Positions 8,606 to 15,819 of a DNA stretch of 22,684 nt are shown in pieces. How positions within the stretch are numbered: position 1 is the stretch's first letter; every line of letters begins with the position of its first letter. The stretch is from assembly GCA_021781855.1 (NCBI GenBank), contig JAJXWC010000014.1, positions 1 to 22,684 on the forward strand. The letters run 5' to 3'. This DNA comes from Bacillota bacterium (lineage in GTDB: Bacteria; Bacillota; Bacilli; Lactobacillales; Streptococcaceae). A model generated the notes under the pieces. The model ran no database searches, was not told the origin of the DNA, and saw only the letters and a list, made by a program, of their open reading frames with translations. The position numbers were made by a program, and so were the translations under genes.

Positions 8606-8687
8606 ATTTTTAGATATTATAGTTTGATTTTTATAAATAATACTATAGAATACAAATATTACTTATGTTTTTATTTCGGAGGCTATC

Positions 8688-8993
8688 TTGACATTTTATA
8701 ACCAATTAAAACTACTCGTTGAAAAATCTCACAAATCTTTTAATCAAGTGGAACGAGAGCTTGGTTATCCGAGAAATGCGCTGGCAAATTATCGTTTAGG
8801 AAAAGAGCCTAGTGCAAAACGTCTAGCAGAAATCGCAAATTATTTCGATGTGCCGCTAGAATATCTTCTTTGTGAAAATGAGATGCAGAATTATAAAAAA
8901 ATCCAGTTTTTGTTTAACCACCTCACTCAAACACAGAAAAAACAAATGCTTGATTATATTCAAACACAGCTGAAAGGACAGAAGCAGTTCTGA
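8688..8993 (+). CDS. Small XRE-family helix-turn-helix regulator
   Basis: This is a 101-aa cytoplasmic protein. Residues 4-62 form an XRE/Cro-type helix-turn-helix: SFNQVERELGYPRNALANYR, then the usual closing pattern RLAEIANYFDVPLEYLL. Residues 63-101 are a short helical tail (QTQKKQMLDYIQTQL) that may be used for dimerisation. There is no separate ligand domain. The start is TTG with GGAGG 5 nt before it; no ATG fits better. The gene is alone, divergent from the codZ-like gene, and closed by a strong terminator. The target is unknown. It may regulate itself or its divergent neighbour through the palindrome at 8501. I do not recognise a named orthologue. Confidence 0.85.
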   Translation: MTFYNQLKLLVEKSHKSFNQVERELGYPRNALANYRLGKEPSAKRLAEIANYFDVPLEYLLCENEMQNYKKIQFLFNHLTQTQKKQMLDYIQTQLKGQKQF

Positions 8994-9012
8994 TTTTCTG
9001 ACGATGTTGACC

Positions 9013-9046
9013 AAAAAACCTCCAATTCGGCAAAAGGAGGTTTTTT
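9013..9046. terminator. Bidirectional terminator between the XRE gene and the pepO-atl unit
   Basis: AAAAAACCTCC and GGAGGTTTTTT form a perfect 11-bp stem around a 12-nt loop. The A and T runs on both sides let it work in either direction, for the XRE gene (plus) and for the convergent alkyltransferase-like gene (minus). Confidence 0.9.
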
Positions 9047-9050
9047 GACT

Positions 9051-9098
9051 TTTATCTCAGCGATGTTATCTCTTTCACTACACCACTAAAGTGACGAG
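9051..9098 (-). repeat. Degenerate dispersed intergenic repeat, copy 1
   Basis: On the minus strand this copy reads CTCGTCACTTTAGTGGTGTA at one end and CATCGCTGAGATAAA at the other. Related sequences lie at 19763-19802, 19975-20046 and 21345-21380, and partly at 17987-18018. It sits directly beside a terminator in a convergent gap. Confidence 0.45.
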
Positions 9099-9131
9099 TT
9101 AGAATATCAAGCTTCAAATCTAGTCGCTGTT

Positions 9132-9446
9132 TTATCTTTTTTGGCCTGGAACAAATCTTCCACGCTCAGAAAGCTTTACACCTTCCGCTTTTAGACGCTG
9201 AATTTGCTCACTTCGTTCTGGTTCGTGAAGTGCGATATTTCCATCAGAACGAATAACGCGCCACCAAGGAAGCTGGTGAGCTTCCGAAAGCCCATGAAGT
9301 GCCCGAGCAACTTGACGAGCCCCGTTGATAAGTCCTGCACGGTAAGCAATATCACGGTAAGAACTGACTTGCCCATAAGGTATTTTGCGGATTTCTTCGA
9401 TTATCCGTTTAGTCTCTGGTTTGAGTTCATCGTAGGTCTTTACCAT
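9132..9446 (-). CDS. Alkyltransferase-like (ATL) DNA-binding protein, MGMT family
   Basis: The protein has 104 aa and matches the C-terminal DNA-binding domain of O6-alkylguanine-DNA methyltransferases. It shows the helix-turn-helix (PYGQVSSYRDIAYRAGL) and the arginine-finger helix (ARQVARALHGL). The catalytic PCHR motif is replaced by PWWR at residues 60-63, and the protein has no cysteine, so it cannot transfer alkyl groups. Known ATL proteins such as E. coli YbaZ and S. pombe Atl1 have PWHR. They bind O6-alkylguanine and direct the lesion to nucleotide excision repair; that role is inferred here. Having Trp also at the His position is notable. The ATG overlaps the pepO stop by 7 nt and has no ribosome binding site of its own, so translation is probably coupled to pepO. 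Confidence 0.85.
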   Translation of the reverse strand: MVKTYDELKPETKRIIEEIRKIPYGQVSSYRDIAYRAGLINGARQVARALHGLSEAHQLPWWRVIRSDGNIALHEPERSEQIQRLKAEGVKLSERGRFVPGQKR

Positions 9447-11323
9447 ATTTTTACGCGATTTTCTGGAGCACGATACATTTGGTCAGTTTCTTGGATAGCA
9501 AATGTTTCAAAAAATTCGTCTAGGTTAGTCGGTGGAATATTAGCGCGCAATTTTCCCGGTGCATGAACATCCATTGATAACAGCATCTGCTGAAATTCAA
9601 TGCTGGCTTTCATTCGCCAAATGCGTGCCCATTGACTAAAGAATTCGCTGAGGTTGACATCCTTTTCTAATTTGGCGGCTGTAATAGCGGCTGTAATTCC
9701 CCCTTGGTCAGCGATATTTTCGGAGACAATGAGTTTTCCGTTTGCCTTGCCCGCTTCGGTTTCAACACCGTCAAATTCGGCAATCATTTCTTCTTGTTTT
9801 TTTTCAAATGCAGCGTAGTCTTCGTCTGTCCACCATTTATTGAGATTACCAAACTTGTCAAACTGTGCACCGTTATTGTCAAATGCGTGAGAAATTTCAT
9901 GTGCAATTACTGCACCAATGCCACCGTAATTTTGTGATGAACTTTGCGTGAGCGAATAAAACGGTGCTTGCAAAATTGCTGCGGGGAAGAAAATACTGTT
10001 GCTATCTGGGCTATAATAAGCATTAACCATGTGAGCGGGCATCTGCCACTCTTTTTTATCTACTTCTTCTGTAAATTTTTCGTAATGACGGGCTGTCAGA
10101 ATTTCATCGAATTTGACGACATCTGCATACAAACTATTTGCCGTAATTTTGAGACGACTATAATATTCGGGCAATTTGTCTGGATAAGCGATATTGACTG
10201 TAATTGCATCAAGTTTCTCAATAGCCTTTTCGCGCGTTGATTGGCTGAGCCAAGTATTCGTGCTCAAGCGATTTTGATAGACCTTAATCATCTGTGCGGT
10301 CATGCGTTTAACATCTGCTTTAGCTTTATCGCCAAAATATTTTTTGCCGTAATAAAGTCCAATGACCTGACTAAAATAAGTTTCCGCAACATCAAGTTGA
10401 TGCTTATCCTGTTTACGGGGCTCTGCAACATTTGACAACAAGCGTGAATAAGCTGAGCCCAATACACGCAATTCTTCCGATAGATAATTTGTTGCTTTGC
10501 GAGCAGCTTTGGTCAACATCCATGATTTGATGAGCGAGAAATTCTGTTCTGAAATTAACTGATTGAAATTATCGTAAAATCTATTTTCAAACACGACAAT
10601 TTTTTCAGGTACTTTTTTTACCAAAGCGCTGATAAACGTTGAAAAATCCACATTTGACAAATCTGTCAAAAATTTATCACTACTGACTGGTTGGTAAAGT
10701 TCAGCATATTTTGCCCATTCTTCAGAAGTATTAGCAGATGGCACCAGTAACGCATCAAACTGAATGGCTTGCTGGGCAACTTCTGCTGCATTTTCAACAC
10801 CAAATTTTGTCAAAATCTCAGCCGAATTTTTCGTCCAAAACTCCAACAGTTCATATTTTCGTGGATGCTCCTCAGCATAATAAGTCGTGTCGGGCAAAAT
10901 CAAACCCGGTCCTGTAAACCCAAGTGCATAATGACGCGCATCCATCATATCTGGCTCAACCGCCAAATTGAACGGCAATGGCGCTTGCGAATGAAAAATC
11001 AAATTTGGCAGCTCCAACAAAAAGTCCGAAAAACTTGTCAAAGACTGAATCTTGGCAAGCTCAAATTTGACAGCCGAAAAATCATCGCTGTTACGCAATT
11101 CCCAATTTCCTGCCTTCTTATAAAATTTGATTGCCTCAAGCAGCTCTGCATTATCTGAAGGAAGATGTTCCAATAGCTCGGTCAAATCAGCCGTTAGATT
11201 CTTTTCGATTTCCAAAACAAGCTCATCAAAAGCCGAAATTCGTGGTTTATCTGCTGGAATTTCTGTCGTGGCAAGCCAATCCTCATTAACTGCAGCAAAT
11301 AAATCATCTTGAATTCTTGTCAT
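9440..11323 (-). CDS. pepO: Neutral endopeptidase PepO (M13 family)
   Basis: This is a zinc oligopeptidase of the neprilysin family that cleaves peptides inside the cell. It has 627 aa, the length known for lactococcal PepO. The zinc motif HEISH is followed by AFDNNGAQFD. The third zinc ligand is in ENIADQGG, and the NAYYSPDSN substrate motif is present. The C-terminus MYRAPENRVKIW is typical. There is no signal peptide or membrane segment, as expected for the cytoplasmic lactococcal enzyme. The open frame extends ten codons to a GTG at 11353. I chose ATG 11323 because it gives MTRIQDDLF, the family N-terminus, and GGAG lies 6 nt before it. In L. lactis a pepO gene follows the opp transport genes. 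Here pepO follows murJ, has its own promoter, and overlaps the ATL gene. Confidence 0.97.
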   Translation of the reverse strand: MTRIQDDLFAAVNEDWLATTEIPADKPRISAFDELVLEIEKNLTADLTELLEHLPSDNAELLEAIKFYKKAGNWELRNSDDFSAVKFELAKIQSLTSFSDFLLELPNLIFHSQAPLPFNLAVEPDMMDARHYALGFTGPGLILPDTTYYAEEHPRKYELLEFWTKNSAEILTKFGVENAAEVAQQAIQFDALLVPSANTSEEWAKYAELYQPVSSDKFLTDLSNVDFSTFISALVKKVPEKIVVFENRFYDNFNQLISEQNFSLIKSWMLTKAARKATNYLSEELRVLGSAYSRLLSNVAEPRKQDKHQLDVAETYFSQVIGLYYGKKYFGDKAKADVKRMTAQMIKVYQNRLSTNTWLSQSTREKAIEKLDAITVNIAYPDKLPEYYSRLKITANSLYADVVKFDEILTARHYEKFTEEVDKKEWQMPAHMVNAYYSPDSNSIFFPAAILQAPFYSLTQSSSQNYGGIGAVIAHEISHAFDNNGAQFDKFGNLNKWWTDEDYAAFEKKQEEMIAEFDGVETEAGKANGKLIVSENIADQGGITAAITAAKLEKDVNLSEFFSQWARIWRMKASIEFQQMLLSMDVHAPGKLRANIPPTNLDEFFETFAIQETDQMYRAPENRVKIW

Positions 11324-11354
11324 AATTTTCTCCAATTTTTCTACTATTTCCACA

Positions 11355-11363
11355 ATTATAACA
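11355..11363 (-). promoter_or_regulatory. Extended -10 promoter of pepO
   Basis: TGTTATAAT on the minus strand directly follows the murJ terminator, and its first two bases overlap the hairpin end. The -35 region would fall inside the terminator stem and has no consensus. Transcription would start near 11348, about 25 nt before the pepO ATG. Confidence 0.6.
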
Positions 11364-11388
11364 CAAAAAGCCTTTTCAGGCTTTTTGT
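11363..11388. terminator. Intrinsic terminator after murJ
   Basis: ACAAAAAGCC and GGCTTTTTGT form a perfect 10-bp stem with a 6-nt loop, 57 nt after the murJ stop. The hairpin carries the T run inside its 3' arm and is nearly symmetric, but only the minus strand has a gene leading into it. Confidence 0.85.
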
Positions 11389-11444
11389 AATATCGCTAGA
11401 ACTCGTTTCCTTATGAAAGAACCCCTACTGATGAAATAATCACT

Positions 11445-13073
11445 TCAAATACGCAATTTTCGCCGTAAGCTATTTGCACGTTCCCCCAAAATTTTCTCCA
11501 ACATTCCCAATTTAGCGCTGATAAAAAGATACACATAAAATCCAACGACACCACCAAGAAGAACAATAATTGCACTTTCCGTTCGACTTGGATGACTGCC
11601 AAAAAGGATGCCAAGCAAAAGCTCCACAAGAATAACCGAAATCCCCATCACAGCAGTAATCAAAGCTACACCGTAGAAGGTTTTCATCACATTTTTCTTA
11701 CTAAACAAAGTGATTTTATAAAGTTTTCTGATGAAAAGCCAAACTCCGAAACCAAAAGCAAGTGTTGTTGAAACAAGCGGACCATAACTGTGAAAAAGCA
11801 AAATAGCCGGCGCTTGAACAATAAGCTTAACCAACAATGTCCAACCGAAAAATTTCATTGATGTTTTCTTGTAATTCATAATTGAAAGTGTCGGAAAAAT
11901 AATCAGATAAAGTCCCAAAAGGAAGCTTTGCAAGACTGCAAAAACAAAAAGTGAGGACTGTAAACTGCTTGGATGCTCATAAAATAACGTATAAAGAGGA
12001 ATTGTAAGCAAGGACATCCCGATTACAGCGGGAAGCATAAAGCCAATGAAAAGTCTGAAATTATAGACTACAAGAACCGCAAGTCCTTTCCTATCACCTT
12101 TTGTATTCGCTTCAGTAATCAGCGGGTCGCTGACGTTACCAATCGTAAGCGCAACACCCAGCAAAATCATTGTCAATTTATTAACATTCGCCGAAAAATA
12201 TGCCACCAAATCAAGCAGTTCATTATGCGAGTAGGTCGTTACATGGCTCATAATCGCCATAAAGGATGATTGGTCAATCAACTGAAAAATCTGTGTTGCC
12301 GAACCAATGACAATAAAGGGAACCGCAATTCGCATTGTATGGTCAATCAGTCGCAGTGGATGAATTTTCATCGTTGCCGGTCCTGGGTTGATAATACGCA
12401 TTAAACTTTTAGTCTTTACCAGATAAAAAAGAAGAAGGGCATAAGAACCAATCATACCAACAAAAGCCGCTGTTGTGGATTGCACAACCGCAGTTTCCCA
12501 GTTATGTGAGCCCATAACCATAATCGTGTAAGCCGTTACTAACATCCAAAAGACGCGTACAACTTGTTCACAGAGATTGCTCAAAGCAATCGCCTTAATC
12601 AGATTCATCCCTTGGAAATAACCGCGAATCGCACCCATCGCAGGTGCAGCAAATACCGCCAAAGCTAACGAGCGAACAACAGGAATCAGTGCTGTTCCTC
12701 CCCCCAGCATATTTGCAAAAAATGGCGCAAAAATCGCCATAATCGCTCCCATCAAAGCGCCAAGCCCAATCAAAATCAATGTCATTTCGCGCACTACACG
12801 GTAAGCCAGATTCTCATCTCCCAAAGCATTGTAGTAAGCTACTTCTCGCGCAATCGCCCCAGGAATTCCAATGGTCGAAAGCAAAAGGAAAATGGTGTAA
12901 ACACTATATCCCATGCTGTAAAGTGCATTCGCTTGATTACCGAACTTTCCCATCCACATGAACCACGGGATAATATAGACGACGCCAAGCACCTTACCAA
13001 TAATATCTGTGCCTGTTCGCCACGCCGCTCCTGACAGAAGCTGGTCTTTTGAATCCATTTTTTTTGTTTCCAT
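11445..13073 (-). CDS. murJ: Lipid II flippase, MurJ/YtgP-type polysaccharide transporter
   Basis: This 542-aa integral membrane protein of the MOP superfamily has about 14 predicted hydrophobic segments. The N-terminus matches the streptococcal YtgP type: LLSGAAWRTGTDIIGKVLGVVYIIPW. YtgP of Streptococcus pyogenes can replace E. coli MurJ, so the role is to flip the peptidoglycan precursor lipid II across the membrane. Conserved features include IPGAIAREVAYYNALGD after the second segment and RGYFQGMN near residue 150. The length is normal and I see no disruption. The gene is divergent from murE, the enzyme making an earlier precursor, with only 55 bp between the starts; the two promoters overlap. 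The ribosome binding site is weak (GAG close to the ATG, AGGG farther up). A nearby second ATG (codon 6) is a possible alternative start. Confidence 0.88.
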   Translation of the reverse strand: METKKMDSKDQLLSGAAWRTGTDIIGKVLGVVYIIPWFMWMGKFGNQANALYSMGYSVYTIFLLLSTIGIPGAIAREVAYYNALGDENLAYRVVREMTLILIGLGALMGAIMAIFAPFFANMLGGGTALIPVVRSLALAVFAAPAMGAIRGYFQGMNLIKAIALSNLCEQVVRVFWMLVTAYTIMVMGSHNWETAVVQSTTAAFVGMIGSYALLLFYLVKTKSLMRIINPGPATMKIHPLRLIDHTMRIAVPFIVIGSATQIFQLIDQSSFMAIMSHVTTYSHNELLDLVAYFSANVNKLTMILLGVALTIGNVSDPLITEANTKGDRKGLAVLVVYNFRLFIGFMLPAVIGMSLLTIPLYTLFYEHPSSLQSSLFVFAVLQSFLLGLYLIIFPTLSIMNYKKTSMKFFGWTLLVKLIVQAPAILLFHSYGPLVSTTLAFGFGVWLFIRKLYKITLFSKKNVMKTFYGVALITAVMGISVILVELLLGILFGSHPSRTESAIIVLLGGVVGFYVYLFISAKLGMLEKILGERANSLRRKLRI

Positions 13074-13114
13074 TTCTCTATTTTACCCTAATTTAGCTTT
13101 TTTGGCTAGAAAAT

Positions 13115-13122
13115 ATTATAAT
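13115..13122. promoter_or_regulatory. Overlapping divergent -10 boxes of murJ and murE
   Basis: ATTATAAT holds a perfect TATAAT on each strand: plus 13117-13122 for murE, minus 13120-13115 for murJ. Two polymerases could not occupy both at once. On the plus strand the box ends 6 nt before the murE ATG, so the transcript would start at or next to the start codon. On the minus strand the start would be near 13108, with a 35-nt leader to murJ. Neither -35 is a good match. Confidence 0.5.
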
Positions 13123-13128
13123 AGTTCT

Positions 13129-14574
13129 ATGATAACCTTAACACAAATCCTTGAAATTTTGAAAAAAGATGATAATTTCCACGAGATTATCGCTGATAAT
13201 GAATACTTTTATGAATGGGACGAGTTTGTCAGCTTTGACAGCTTGGCTTATGACAGCCGAAAAGTGAGTGAACAAACCCTCTTCTTTGCAAAAGGTTTAA
13301 ATTTTAAAAGAGAATTTTTGACAGGTCTGTCAAATCCCTTTTATGTATCCGAACTTGACTACGAGGTCGAAATCCCCGTTATCATTGTGTCAGATGTCAA
13401 ACGAGCGCTCGCACTGATTGCCGAAGCTTTTTATGATTTTCCGCAAACAAAGTTGAAAACACTAGCACTAACAGGCACAAAAGGTAAAACAACTTCTGCC
13501 TATTTTGCTAAGGCAATCTTGGATGAGATGAACGACAGTAAAACGGCGCTTTTGTCGACTGCACAAACCACACTTGATGGCAAAAGCTTTTTCAAATCTG
13601 AATTGACAACCCCCGAAAGTCTCGACTTACTCCGAATGATGGACGAAGCTGTCAAAAACGGGATGACGCATCTGGTCATGGAAGTTTCTTCGCAAGCCTA
13701 TAAGACTGAGCGTGTTTACGGTTTGACCTTTGATGTCGGTGTTTTTCTCAATATTTCGCCTGACCACATTGGACCAGTTGAGCATCCAACTTTGGAAGAT
13801 TATTTTTACTGCAAACGTCAGCTCCTGCACCATTCACGCTATTTTGTGGCAAATGCCGAAATGACTCACTTTAATGTTATCAAGCAAGAATTAGGCAATA
13901 AACCACATGATTTTTACGGCGGAAATTCTGAAAATCAAATCGTAAGCTCTGAACGCTTGCATTTTGCGCTCACAGGTAAAGTTGCCGGCGAATTTGACAT
14001 TCGCTTGCTCGGCAGATTTAATCAGGAAAATGCACTCGCAGCAGCGCTCGCAACGACTGCTTTGGGGGTTTCAACTGAAAATATTCGCGCAGGTCTAGCA
14101 AAAGCTATCGTACCTGGAAGGATGGAACTCCTTACCGCTAAAAACGGTGCACATCTCTATGTGGATTATGCGCATAACGGTATTTCGCTTGAAAATCTCG
14201 TAAAAGTTGTCGAGGAACATCACAGTGGAAAACTTCTACTTATCCTTGGTTCTACTGGGAATAAAGGGGAAAGTCGCCGCAAGGATTTTGCTCAAGTCAT
14301 CGAAAATCATCCTCGCCTCGAAGTTATCCTCACGACTGATGACAGTAATTATGAAAATCCTGCAGAAATTGCTCAGGAAATCGCGAGTAGCATCACACGC
14401 AAAGTCGATTTTATTGCCGACCGCGAGCAAGCCATAAAAGCGGCCATTGCGAGTGTCAAAGACACTGAAGATGCCGTTATCATCGCAGGAAAAGGCGCCG
14501 ACAAATTTCAGCTCCTTAACGGAAAGCGTGAATTCTACATTGGAGATGCTGAAGCTGCCCAAAAATACCTCTAA
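13129..14574 (+). CDS. murE: UDP-N-acetylmuramoyl-tripeptide synthetase, L-lysine adding
   Basis: This cytoplasmic Mur ligase adds the third stem-peptide residue to UDP-MurNAc-L-Ala-D-Glu. It has 481 aa from ATG 13129. The ATP loop GTKGKTT is at residues 116-122, and the conserved Lys in YCKRQLL is Lys229. The central domain motif is LGRFNQENALAA, and the C-terminal ligase domain starts near PGRMELL. Where DAP-adding enzymes have DNPR, this has DDSNYENPAEI without that arginine, which fits lysine as substrate. The open frame extends 40 codons upstream, but that part overlaps the murJ promoter and does not resemble MurE. The chosen ATG gives MITLTQILEILKKD. There is no Shine-Dalgarno site, and a perfect -10 box ends 6 nt upstream, so the mRNA may be leaderless. 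The stop is one base before the next gene. Confidence 0.95.
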   Translation: MITLTQILEILKKDDNFHEIIADNEYFYEWDEFVSFDSLAYDSRKVSEQTLFFAKGLNFKREFLTGLSNPFYVSELDYEVEIPVIIVSDVKRALALIAEAFYDFPQTKLKTLALTGTKGKTTSAYFAKAILDEMNDSKTALLSTAQTTLDGKSFFKSELTTPESLDLLRMMDEAVKNGMTHLVMEVSSQAYKTERVYGLTFDVGVFLNISPDHIGPVEHPTLEDYFYCKRQLLHHSRYFVANAEMTHFNVIKQELGNKPHDFYGGNSENQIVSSERLHFALTGKVAGEFDIRLLGRFNQENALAAALATTALGVSTENIRAGLAKAIVPGRMELLTAKNGAHLYVDYAHNGISLENLVKVVEEHHSGKLLLILGSTGNKGESRRKDFAQVIENHPRLEVILTTDDSNYENPAEIAQEIASSITRKVDFIADREQAIKAAIASVKDTEDAVIIAGKGADKFQLLNGKREFYIGDAEAAQKYL

Positions 14575-14575
14575 A

Positions 14576-15763
14576 ATGACCTCAAAAGCTAAATTTCTCC
14601 TTGCTGTTGCCATGCTTTTTTCCGCAGGAAATAGCGTTGCTTCTACCTTTATCAATGTTTTTCTCATGCGCTCGACGCACAATAGCATCGACCTCGTCAT
14701 CTGGCAAAACATTCTCAATTATCTCGTGCTTCTGATTGCTTTTGTCAGCGGTACCAAGCTCCTCGCAAAATTAAGCATCACAAAAATTTTCCGTATTGGC
14801 ATTGCAGCAAATGCGCTCTATTATGTGATTATCCTCCTCATGCGCAATAACTTGTTGCCTTTTATCGTACCGCTTGGCATTTTTTCGGGACTAGGACAAG
14901 GTCTCTATTGGTTTTCGCTTAATCTTCTTATTGGCGATATCGTTCAAGAAAACAGCCAAGCCAAATTTTTCTCTTATCAGCAAATGATGAGCTTCATTTT
15001 TGGTGTCGCTGTTCCTATGCTTTCAGGCTTTTTGATTGTCCACTTATCTGGCCTTACAGGCTATTATATTCTTTTTGGACTTTCAATTTTTCTCTTTTTA
15101 GCAGGAATTTTTCTTATCCGAAATATCAGTGGCTTTAAAACAGAAAATAAAATGAATATCTGGGGCGTTTTAAAACTCCACGGCAATCGTTATTGGGAGG
15201 CCAACAGCCTCTTAAGTTTCTCTATGGGCTTCAAAGGTGCTGTAAACAGTCTCGTATTTATCCTTTTTGCCTACCTTATGTTTAAAAATGAAAGCACAAT
15301 CGGTAATTTTACATCTCTGCAAGCCCTATTAAGCGTAGCAAGTGCTTTGATTTTTGCACAAACTTTCCAAAAAAAGCACACGAGACCCGTTTATTTCATC
15401 ACTTGTAGTCTTAGTTTACTTGGTTTTCTACTGCTTGCTCTTTTTCCAAATCCTGTTATGATGATTTTTGGCTTTGTCATCTTTGGTATCATTCAGAGCT
15501 GGGGAAGTGCGATTGCTAATGCAATGAATTATCAGCTTGCCAGTCGTGCAAAAAATGGATTTTCCCAACGGGAATATATCGTCGCAAGCGAATTTCCCAT
15601 TGCCGCTGGCCGTGTTTTAGGCTTGCTTCTTGCCTTAGTCTTGACTCAAATTTTGCCGTCCACCTTAACCGCTTACCGCCTTCTTTTTGTTGCGATTGGA
15701 CTGATGTGGATGCTTGAATTTATCATCGTGGATAAAAAAGTCGCTTGGCTACAAAATGAATAA
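14576..15763 (+). CDS. MFS transporter, linked to murE
   Basis: This is a 395-aa membrane protein with about 11-12 hydrophobic segments. Features typical of the major facilitator superfamily include paired six-helix halves, a basic loop between them (residues about 180-205), GIFSGLGQGLYWFSLNLL in the first half and FGIIQSWGSAIANAMNY in the second. The substrate is unknown. The start is ATG 14576, in the arrangement TAAAATG after the murE stop, without a ribosome binding site. Translation probably depends on ribosomes finishing murE. The open frame continues upstream inside murE in another reading frame, but those codons are not MFS-like. Being tied to murE hints at a role in wall metabolism, such as export of a precursor or of wall fragments, but this is inference from position only. 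Confidence 0.85.
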   Translation: MTSKAKFLLAVAMLFSAGNSVASTFINVFLMRSTHNSIDLVIWQNILNYLVLLIAFVSGTKLLAKLSITKIFRIGIAANALYYVIILLMRNNLLPFIVPLGIFSGLGQGLYWFSLNLLIGDIVQENSQAKFFSYQQMMSFIFGVAVPMLSGFLIVHLSGLTGYYILFGLSIFLFLAGIFLIRNISGFKTENKMNIWGVLKLHGNRYWEANSLLSFSMGFKGAVNSLVFILFAYLMFKNESTIGNFTSLQALLSVASALIFAQTFQKKHTRPVYFITCSLSLLGFLLLALFPNPVMMIFGFVIFGIIQSWGSAIANAMNYQLASRAKNGFSQREYIVASEFPIAAGRVLGLLLALVLTQILPSTLTAYRLLFVAIGLMWMLEFIIVDKKVAWLQNE

Positions 15764-15783
15764 GACCTCCTTTAGAGGCGCCC

Positions 15784-15812
15784 GTTACATTTTACCCAAT
15801 TTTACGTATAAA
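15784..15812 (+). promoter_or_regulatory. Predicted recQ promoter
   Basis: GTTACA (4 of 6 matches to the -35), a 17-nt spacer and TATAAA (5 of 6 to the -10) end 7 nt before the recQ ATG. The predicted transcript start falls on or beside the start codon. The 56-nt gap after the MFS gene also has a short CCTC/GAGG hairpin without a T run, so read-through from murE remains possible. Confidence 0.4.
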
Positions 15813-15819
15813 AGAATAG

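Noticed and set aside
11321..11340. A CodY-like match (AAATTGGAGAAAATT) at the pepO ribosome binding site
   Set aside because: It has three mismatches and is explained by the Shine-Dalgarno site in AT-rich DNA.
14236..14718. A 160-codon minus-strand open frame across the murE-MFS junction
   Set aside because: It is antisense to two well-supported genes, with no ribosome binding site and no recognisable domain.
15766..15778. A terminator after the MFS gene
   Set aside because: CCTC/GAGG is only a 4-bp stem and is not followed by a T run.
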